From: Plicaturopsis crispa FD-325 SS-3
Taxonomy: Eukaryota; Basidiomycota; Agaricomycetes; Amylocorticiales; Amylocorticiaceae
DNA: 38,821 nt
Direction: 5' to 3'
NCBI GenBank assembly: GCA_000827205.1
Contig: KN832572.1
Span: 191,640 to 230,460 of the forward strand
Both the position numbers and the translations under genes were made by a program. Each line of letters opens with the position of its first letter. The first letter of the stretch is position 1. Below are positions 31,501-38,821 of this stretch, piece after piece. Below the pieces are notes generated by a model that worked only from the letters and a program-made list of their open reading frames with translations, had not been told where the DNA came from and made no database searches.

Positions 31501-34500
31501 ATCAGGCATTGTCATATGGGCCTCAATTCGTCCCCGCCATTGCCGCATATGTTGCGTTTCCCGGGCACTCGGAACTCGTCCTTCTGGCGGTGAAAATTCT
31601 GTCGACACTCGCATCCTCGACCGCTTTCACGAACCTTACCGCGCTTATTGAAAATAGCAGCGATTCCGATCGTGTCCTCAGTGGTTTCCGGCAGCTTGTT
31701 GAGGCGGAAACTATGGCCGACGTCTCGGCGTCGGAGCTCTTGGCTGAGCAGACAACGGGTGCTGGTGCGCCTGACGCTCTGGATTCCCCAGAGCCGCTCG
31801 ACCAGGCCATACGGTTAGCTGCTTTAGACTTCTTTATTCACAATACCGGCCTGGGACGCCCTTACCCAAATCTTGCGCATTACATCTTGCTGGGGAGCTC
31901 CAGGGCAGAGCAACAGATCCAGGATCCACATGCCCTCGGTGCACAGCGGACATCTATCCACGTTATCCTCGACCTATTGAACTCCGGAGTGCCTCGAGTC
32001 AAAGGTAAAGGGCGGGAGCGGGATCGCCGACTGGCCCTTCAAGTCGACCCACTGTTCGTCACTCTTCCCGCTCTAGCGGAGCGGTGTTATCACGTCATTT
32101 ATCAGCTTTGTGTACACCCGCGGACATCGTCGTTCACCATGCGATACCTTCGAACGCGAGAGGACTTTTTTGCCCGGCAACTCGCCGCTGTTCCTTCTAT
32201 TGTTCCTGCAACCGTGGACGACCCATCTGTGGAGGTTGTTTACAGCGATGGGTCGCGGGTCGCTACGACTGTCCCTGCCTTCACTTCGTTCCTGCGCTTG
32301 CGCTCATGGATCGTGGACCTCGTTGCCCTGGATCTGCACGTTTTGACTGCAAAGGGTCAGCACAAAAGTGTCGCTGAGCTACTGGATATATTGTTTGGTG
32401 GCAACGAAGTCGACGAGGACCCTAACGGATGGGAGGACGACCTGTTCCAGCCATTCCAGGATGTCGGGCAATCCTCTTTCCGTATCATCGAAGTGGTACA
32501 GTCGTTAAATTTCGACTGGTCGGACAGCTTATCTGTGAAAGCCGTCGACCTTCAATTACTTGGTCAACTGAATCTTCATTCCTGCGTACGGACAGACGGA
32601 ACAGGGTGCGAAATCGTTGACAGATCCGCGCTCTTGTCGCTGCTCACCATGGCCAAACGCGCTTTGCATGCCCAAGGGCGTATCGTAACCGCCGCGGATT
32701 TGGACCGGCTCAATGCCGAAACCACTTATATCTTGGAGAGCTGCGCGGTAGAGAATCATCGTCGAGAGGTACAGCATGCTACTGCAATAGCTTACGATGC
32801 TTGGCGGCGTTTACTGGACATAACGCTCATGAAGTGTTTCTCGCGGCTTCCACATGACCGTCGTGAAAGCATGCTCTTCGACCTACTGCACGTTCTACCT
32901 ACCACTATTCGCACGAGCCCTATGCAGGATTCCACCGCCGTTCTCCTCTCGGAAGTTATCCTATCGTCGGTTACCAAGCTGCGCGAGGACCGGCGTCATC
33001 AGGTCGTAGTCCAGGCGTCGGGCGGAGATGCAGAAGCTGGTTCCCTGCCAGCAGAACGCCTATTCGCGATACTTCGGAGCATTCTTGAATGCATCTTGGA
33101 CAACAATCACTTGGAGCTCGTCCGAGGCAATCTTTACGCCGCTCTCATCAATTACTTGCACTTAATTGCAGCCGGGGATACGATCTCCGAATTGGCAGCA
33201 TCCAATTCTGGGCGGTCTTTGTCTCTCGCTTTGTCAACGTCAAGAGAGGACTTCATGTTCAGTGACAGTCAGTCCTCATTGGCTCTCAGCCAGTACGGAG
33301 GGACGCAGCAATCCTCTTCGGGATCGGCCCTTGAGACTGGCAGCTTGGCCATCATGAAGAGCGTCACAGAGCGTTTGATTGCGACTATCTCGCGAGATGC
33401 CATCGATGGTACAGAAGTGTGGAAAACTATCGCGTTCATGCTCCTGGACTCCCTCGTGCAGCTCTCCCGTGCAGAAAAACAGCATATCATCTTATCTGCG
33501 ATCGTTCGGCGGGGTATTCTATCCAATTTCGTGAGGGGCCTGAAGGAGACGGATCTTCTGCTCCAGTATGTGTTGAAGCCGGATCCAGGTAAGAAATCAT
33601 TTTCTCCGTTATTCCATCGTCCTCACATATCCTCAGATGATCTAAACCCACTGTATGTCTACGAGGCAAAGATGTCACTGTTCATCAGGATGGCGCAGAC
33701 ACGGGCGGGTGCCGAACGCCTCTTAGAGGCACAACTTATCACTGTACTGGCTCAATGTGACTATCTGGATGCCAGACCAGAAGCGGATCAGTCATTCATG
33801 GGTCAGTTCTTGCGTCTACCCATCAAATTGTATGCTTAACTGCTTCGGGAAACCAGATCAGGACTCATTTTTACCATCTGCGGTTCATCGATATCATCAA
33901 CTATTCATGCCAGCGTTGCAAGTAGTTAACGGTATTTTGGCGGTTTTAGGGTCCAAACATACTACCGCCGCACAGCAGGTTTGAGTCTACTACTTGATGT
34001 CGTCCATTCATCTTTCTCAATAGTCCCCAGGCTCTGGAGTTCCTATCAAGCCACCGGGATACGATTATCATTTTGCTGAAGAACGATTCCGATGTCCTTC
34101 CGTTATCCGTTATCGAAGAAATCCACCTCCTCGTATCCCTGAGCACAAGCGTACTGCCTCTGGTGCCGACATCCGAGCTAGTGCGTCTTTGTGTCGTCCT
34201 TCTTGAGCAACACTGATATATAAGCTCGAACAGGCCTCGACAACTACCGGATTTGGAGGTGTTCATGGTGCAATCCTCAGTCTATCCACCAAATGCCTTG
34301 GTAGTGGGCGGTGGACACAGAGTGTTCAGCCGCAGACTGACGCAGAGATACTTGACGCTAGTGTCTACGCCTCAGGTCAGCGTAGAATCGTTTTCTCTTT
34401 TTTGGCACCGTCTCATCTGTCTAATTCTAGGTCTGGGTACGGAGACCAAATTTACCCTCGACGTCCGAGAGCGCGAACGGCGGCTACGCAAAGCTGTCGT

Positions 34501-35488
34501 TGCGTACATTGGTGCCGCAAGCCAGTTCACAGGTCAGTGGCACCCGTATCTCAGTAACGTGTCGTTGTTTACCCAACCCTCCAGAGCATGAAATATCTCC
34601 AGTACTATCACCCGTGACCATTGCGCCGCCTCAGGAGGAAAGATCGTCTACGCACTTTTCCGGTGAGTAAAAGTCATATCCACAGTGTTTGCACTTCACT
34701 CAAAGCACTCTCGCGAATAGCCACGGTTCCTACCATTGGTGATGCCGTCGAGGCGCTCAATGATGTGTGCAGCGACCTAGCGGATACTCTAAAGCAGATA
34801 GCCGATATCTCCGCTGAGCTTGCAGCGAGGGACCACATTCGGGTCGACAACATCCAGGAGGCAAGTAGCATGTCATATTCATCCCTAATACACCATGTTA
34901 AACATTGCCGGATACAGATCGTCGACATTCCAGATATTGCGTTCCTGCAGGATCTGGATATCCGTCAGAAACGATCACTCGTATGTCGGGAATTCGAACG
35001 TATACGTCGAGATGCGAAAGGCAAAGCAAAAATTCTATTCAGTGGGTCCCCCTCGTTAGCATACAGTAGTCTCGATGTCCTTTCTAAACCAACGCGCAGG
35101 CACCGTGGAGATGCTGTTGCTCATTCTATGGCGGCACTTGACATTCTATTCAGAGGGCCAGCCAGGAAGCTATGGCGGCAACCCTCCACCGCTACTAAAA
35201 TCCGTGTCAGCACGGCTTCTCGCCTCCCATCACGACCCCGACGCATTCCGCGCGGAGGCCGGGCGGAGATTAGCTCCCGTCCTCCAAAAGCTAGGGTCGC
35301 TTGATCTAGTAAGTACTCATCTTAGTAGCCAGCTTCAGTGCGCCTGCTGACACGCCACACTGTAGGGACAGGATCCTGCGAACGGCGAATGGCGCTCTAA
35401 CCATGGGTATATTGAGATTATGAGTCGGCGATTGCGGGACACTGCTGGGTTGCACGACGAGCTGGAGTCGGATATGGACGCTCTGTGA
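28565..35488 (+). CDS. NUP192: Nucleoporin NUP192/NUP205 (2100 aa)
   Basis: Thirteen exons: 28565-28736, 28786-29223, 29275-33588, 33637-33801, 33857-33978, 34031-34180, 34225-34375, 34431-34532, 34585-34662, 34706-34860, 34918-35041, 35100-35308 and 35366-35488. The 2100-residue product is the largest protein in the window and has the helical-solenoid make-up of NUP192/NUP205, an inner-ring scaffold nucleoporin that binds NIC96/NUP93. Recognisable parts are IIEFHHRRRCLVDCLRYLF near the N-terminus, the SFLRLRSWIVDLVALDLHVL..HKSVAELLDILFG region in the middle, and ALEFLSSHRDTIIILLKN near the C-terminus. Introns at 29224-29273/4 (51 nt) and 33589-33636 (48 nt) are multiples of three without stops. 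The intron after 34860 has a GC donor. It is convergent with DCTN6. Confidence 0.93.
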
Positions 35489-35686
35489 AGAGGCTGGCAG
35501 TGCGCTTGTGAACTGATCGTGTTATAAAATGTAGCAATAATGTTATTCATGACCCTCTTTGAAACACTGATCTCACCGCCTCGTGGGATTGAGGACTGTC
35601 ACTCAGCCAAACGATGAGCCTGTCCACTTATTGGAATGAGTGCGATGGGTAAAAAAATGAAGAATATCTAGGTCGTGCTATAGCGA

Positions 35687-36447
35687 CTACATGCCATCGC
35701 CCCGCCGCAGTCGGTTGAATTTTGGCAGCATCTCATGGAGGTACTCGGCGTGCTTCCGGCGCAGGTCGGCCTCCTGCACCTTTCCGCGCCCACTCCATTT
35801 GCGGCGCTCGGCAGCTGGTCCGTAGACGACCGTGTAGTCGTCTAGGATCTCGTCCTCCGTCGGAACAACGAGACACCCCGCACCGATCACGCAGTAGGAC
35901 GGTATTCGAAGCGTATGGTGAACGCGCGCCCGTGTGGAGATGGTGTTGAAGTTCCCTATGGTGGGAGATTCGACACCTGGTGATGCATGAATAAGTGTGC
36001 AATGGGTCTTTGAACACGGGTAGACATACGGCAGCCTATTTCAAAGAGATTGTCGTCGCCTATCCGCATCACTTCCTTCCGTCTAGAAATGGGCGGTTCA
36101 GTCGCGTCTCACTGCAAGTCGCGAGGAGTAGCCACGGCCACGAACCTGTTGACGATTATAGCGCCCTCTTCGATGATACATCCTGAACCAATCACTATCG
36201 CTCCTGCGATGGCGAATATGGTTGCTTTAGGATGGACGATTGTTCCTGTATTCGACTCGGTGAGCATGCTGCCCAGCACCTTTGAGACCGTGGTATCTTA
36301 CCCGAGCCGATAGTTATGTCGCCCTTGAGTTCGACATCCTGGCAGACCACGGCTTTGGAGTGTATTGTGTACTTGTCTCGTCTGGAGTCCGTTAGTGAAC
36401 TATGCAAGACCTGGTAAATAGTGGAAGAGTACTGACATCGGGGCCAT
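35687..36447 (-). CDS. DCTN6: Dynactin subunit 6 (p27), left-handed beta-helix protein (177 aa)
   Basis: Five exons on the minus strand: 36447-36437, 36381-36302, 36245-36146, 36082-36030 and 35976-35687. The 177-residue protein starts MAPIRDKYTIHSKAVVCQDV. It has the hexapeptide-repeat beta-helix (ELKGDITIGSGTIVHPKATI, AIVIGSGCIIEEGAIIV, VESPTIGNFNTIS) and ends with the dynactin p27 tail YGPAAERRKW..GKVQEADLRRKHAEYL..MLPKFNRLRR. With p25, p62 and Arp11 it forms the pointed-end complex of dynactin, needed for dynein cargo attachment. The first coding exon is only 11 nt. The start was chosen because only this ATG gives the right splice phase and a family-like N-terminus. An upstream in-region ATG at 36467 does not splice in frame. 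Confidence 0.92.
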
Positions 36448-37483
36448 GTTGCAAGAACATCAGCCACCGGATTCAGACGCGACGCCGACGCGCGCCTCGG
36501 ATGTTATTTTGTTCTTTCTTTCTTTCTCACTTTCTGCTTCACCGCAAACGTTGGCTCTAGCTTGAATGTCACTGGTGGTGTCATGTATAGGAAATCCTCT
36601 GCTGAAATGCATCGACAATTCCCGAGACTTCGCCTCGCACCACAAGTTCAAAGCAGTTATGTGAAAGGCTATGCCATGGAAATATCTCGGGAATTCGAAC
36701 TGCTCCGTAACATGCGGGGAAGCCGCACGGCCTGTCCCAACATCCGTCCGAGTACATACGATTGCGTTGGATCAACGGAGTGGCAGCTCGCTGACAGCAC
36801 TTGATCCTCGGAAACTTGCTCTCCCGAACAATCACTGGTGAGTTCCATTAATGAAAAAACCGGAACTGATAGTGAGATGCTCGGGCTGTGGAGAAGCGTC
36901 GATGAGCACTAGACCTTACCTGCACCACCGGCGTTATGACAGCGCCGCATTGTCGAATTAATGCACAAGTGAAACTGACCTATCGTCTGCAGGCCGCGAA
37001 ATTCGCCCACGAAAAACGTTGTTGGACGCCACAGTACACCTTGTTGCCTGTTCGCGCATAAACTTTATGTCTAGCCACAGCGTGTCCTCGTCAGTGGAAT
37101 GGACGTGCACTCAACCGCAACCTGACATGCTACGCCTGGTCACAATCACAGATATCGATGATCTTCAAGGGAACGTCTTTCCAGATGTTCACTCGGCACA
37201 CGACTATTCGCACTACGCCCAGTAAACACCTACCATATACTGGTCTTATTAGGTGACAGTCGAAATGCGTTTTGGAAGCCTGCATGCCCATCCCATGCCG
37301 CGTGCGTGGTGCTGAGGGCCATATACTGGTCTTCTATGTCAGTCGAAATGAGTCTTGGGATCCTTCTACCCACCACATGCCTCCCGCGCTGCACTCGGGG
37401 CGCATAGCTTGAGCTTGACCACGGGCATTATAAGCAGTCGCCCTTCACCGATTGAAGCTGCATTAACCACACCGCTCCTCATC
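36448..37483. other. Intergenic stretch between DCTN6 and the AhpD-like gene
   Basis: The left part should hold the DCTN6 promoter, including a pyrimidine run (TTCTTTCTTTCTTTCTC) near 36510-36530. The right part has a direct repeat at 37233-37275 and 37319-37360. Short frames at 36562-36804 and 37019-37225 carry no recognisable motif. Confidence 0.45.
37233..37360 (+). repeat. Imperfect direct repeat upstream of the AhpD-like gene
   Basis: Two copies of about 42 bp, 37233-37275 and 37319-37360, both begin CCATATACTGGTCTT and share CAGTCGAAATG. They sit 124-251 bp before the start codon, so they could be promoter elements or a small duplication. Confidence 0.6.
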
Positions 37484-38387
37484 ATGACCGCCGACGACCC
37501 CCTCACCCATATCACCCCCGCGTACCTCGACGCTCTCAAGAATTCGTTCCCTGGGACCCCCAACCCGTGGTACCTCGTCGCCGCGGTCACGTTCGCCGCG
37601 AGCAATCTCGCGGACGCGGTGCCCCTCGTGTTCAAGCACGCGTTTGAGGACGTGAAGAACCAGCCGCACGACGCGCAGCTGCACTTCGTGCGCGAGTTCC
37701 GCGACGCGATCTTCAAGTCGTCGATGATATGCGGCTTGCCCAAGGTACGTTTACATCGCTGGGGTGTGGTGTTTGACTCATAGACGATTGCTTAGTGCAT
37801 CCAAGGGCTCACTGCGCTCGGAACTGCTACTCCCGATAACCTCAAAGACACAGATTACTTGCGGTACGTAGAGTCGCACACGAATCGGGCTATCTCTGAC
37901 CGTTATATATACCATGTGCAGGGATCCGCACAAAACCACTGATGCGCTAACGGCGAACGGCCAAGCGGCGTTCAACAAGACATACGGCAGCACTGCCGAC
38001 TCCACCCAAAAACTGTTCAAACAGATCTTCCCCGACTTCGGTATGCCCTCCCCCATGCCTATCAGTCTATTTACCAACCTCTGTTCTCTGCGCCCAGAAT
38101 CCGCGTCGATCACGTTCGTCTACGGCAGCATCTACGGGTACTACGACTACGTGACGCCCGTGCACACCTCGTACTCCGTCGTCGCCGCGCTCATCGCGTG
38201 CGACACGCCGAAGCAGACGGCGTGGCACCTGCAGAGCGCGATCAACAACGGCGCGACGCTGCCGCAGGTCAGGGCTGTAAGGAGCATGGCTATCACCGCG
38301 GCTACTACTGCTGGGATTGTTGGGATATATGGTCAATCTACCTACTATTCGTGTTCGTCCCTTTCCTATTTCCTTATTTGGACTTAG
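37484..38387 (+). pseudogene. AhpD/carboxymuconolactone-decarboxylase-like gene, 3' end replaced by an LTR
   Basis: Exons 37484-37744, 37796-37863, 37922-38040 and 38098-38317 are host sequence. The frame then runs into the LTR and stops at 38387 (245 codons, the last ~23 from the LTR). The host part is an all-helical protein with LVAAVTFAASNLADAVPLVF, FRDAIFKSSMICGLPKCIQGL and LPQVRAVRSMAITAATTAG, resembling fungal AhpD-like/CMD proteins, which are mostly uncharacterised and related to alkylhydroperoxidases. The break falls at the end of the last helix, so perhaps only 10-15 native residues are lost. Codon use is strongly G/C-ended, unlike the LTR. The product may still fold, so function is uncertain. 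Confidence 0.65.
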
Positions 38388-38637
38388 CCCCTATGTGAAC
38401 TTCCGTCGGACGGTTATTCGGACTCCGGAACTTCGTTGGACATTTTCGAGTCGTTCTCACTTTGCACGTCTCATCTTCGATACTGAAGCTGAGACGTGAG
38501 TACAATCATTCTATACTTACATTCACTTTAACTAAGCATTCCTTTACCTAGTCTATTGTTAGGTACATACAGCAATGCTATCATCTTCGATACTGAAGCT
38601 GAGACTCTATTGTTAGCTGCCTGATATTACACCTACA
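38318..38637 (+). repeat. 5' LTR of the right copia element (320 bp)
   Basis: Begins TGTTGGGATATATGG and ends ..ACACCTACA, followed by a primer-site-like GGTTATTGAGCCCC and a gag start. It is the 5' LTR because internal sequence lies to its right. Compared with the LTR at 88-452 it is 45 bp shorter, nearly identical over the last ~190 bp and different in U3. The CTTCGATACTGAAGCTGAGAC unit is again present twice. GTGAGT (38496) and CTACAG (ending 38638) again resemble intron borders. Confidence 0.88.
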
Positions 38638-38655
38638 GGTTATTGAGCCCCGGCC
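38638..38655 (+). other. Primer-binding site region of the right copia element
   Basis: The bases right after the LTR (GGTTATTGAGCCCCGG) sit where minus-strand synthesis is primed by a tRNA. The exact tRNA was not identified. Confidence 0.5.
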
Positions 38656-38659
38656 GGTC

Positions 38660-38821
38660 ATGACGGACGCAATCCTCGCCACCTCGCAAACTCTCGCTAT
38701 TCCAAAGCTCCGTGACGACGGAAGCAACTGGGCGGACTATGAGCCGCGCACAAAGAGAGCCAGTGGGGGCGAAGGGGTTACTTGCGCATCTCGAAGGCCG
38801 TGCCAGGCAGCCGACACCCCT
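38660..38821 (+). pseudogene. Copia gag start with a frameshift (partial)
   Basis: An ATG 22 bp after the LTR opens MTDAILATSQTLAIPKLRDD.SNWADYEPR, the usual copia gag N-terminus. After about 34 codons the conserved continuation (GAKGLLAHLEGRA) is found in the next frame, so one extra base is present near 38762-38765. The frame as written is therefore broken and this copy of gag is probably inactive unless shifted. The rest of the element is outside the window. Confidence 0.75.

Larger units (their letters stand above)
38318..38821 (+). mobile_element. Right Ty1/copia retrotransposon, 5' part
   Basis: LTR, primer site and the beginning of gag, in the same orientation as the element at the left edge. 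Inserted in the last coding exon of the AhpD-like gene. The 5-bp duplication candidate on the left is GGGAT (38313-38317); the right copy is outside the window. Confidence 0.85.

Noticed and set aside
36562-36804. 80-codon plus-strand frame
   Set aside because: No recognisable motif or neighbour exons, and length within chance expectation.
88-38637. The two LTRs as ends of one 38-kb element
   Set aside because: The left copy is preceded by pol and the right copy is followed by gag, so they are the 3' and 5' ends of two different elements; their U3 parts also differ.
1-38821. CRISPR arrays, bacterial operons, rRNA or tRNA genes
   Set aside because: No regularly spaced repeats, no bacterial gene organisation and no tRNA B-box-like GGTTCGANNCC within a cloverleaf-sized context were seen.

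Overview
The window looks like nuclear DNA of a filamentous basidiomycete (Agaricomycotina-like). Genes are dense and cut by many short introns, mostly about 45-75 nt, with GT..AG ends, a few GC..AG ends and CTRAY-like branch points. Several coding exons are only 7-27 nt. The closest family matches I can recall are Agaricomycete proteins. All assignments come from reading and splicing the sequence by eye; no database search was run. Every multi-exon model given as complete closes in frame with the expected family ends.

Layout. (1) 1-452: the 3' end of a Ty1/copia element (last codons of pol, then its 3' LTR). (2) 453-2213: gene-poor sequence. (3) 2214-2828 (+): a small secreted RlpA-like/expansin-like double-psi beta-barrel protein. 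(4) 3150-4055 (-): a UBE2G1-type E2, head-to-head with the 15-exon gene for the second-largest subunit of RNA polymerase III (4365-8601, +). (5) 8990-10027 (-): a UBE2G2/Ubc7-type E2. (6) 10342-12124 (-): D-arabinono-1,4-lactone oxidase. (7) 13397-16711 (-): a 21-exon Hsp70-like ATPase with a disordered N-terminal extension. (8) 16925-18218: a 1.29-kb terminal-inverted-repeat element with a 7-bp target duplication. (9) 18219-21275: poorly resolved sequence with an orphan ORF. (10) 21276-21651 (+): a CBP6/UQCC2-like mitochondrial protein. (11) 22000-24747 (-): NOC2, head-to-head with a METTL14-like MT-A70 protein (25048-27082, +). (12) 27267-28281 (-): SFT2, head-to-head with NUP192/NUP205 (28565-35488, +). 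(13) 35687-36447 (-): dynactin p27 (DCTN6). (14) 37484-38317 (+): an AhpD/carboxymuconolactone-decarboxylase-like gene whose 3' end is replaced by the 5' LTR of a second copia element (38318 to beyond the window).

The genes are mostly unrelated housekeeping functions: Pol III transcription, ubiquitin conjugation, D-erythroascorbate synthesis, ribosome biogenesis, mRNA methylation, Golgi traffic, nuclear pore and dynein transport. They alternate convergent and divergent, and three divergent pairs are 283-309 bp apart, suggesting shared promoters. I see no cluster that amounts to a new pathway. The less ordinary signals are the mobile elements (two related copia elements in the same orientation, intron-like signals inside their LTRs, one truncating a host gene, and a TIR element upstream of the Hsp70-like gene), the two paralogous ERAD-type E2 genes flanking the Pol III gene, the architecture of the Hsp70-like protein, and the DPPF motif and Met/Gly-rich tail of the METTL14-like protein.
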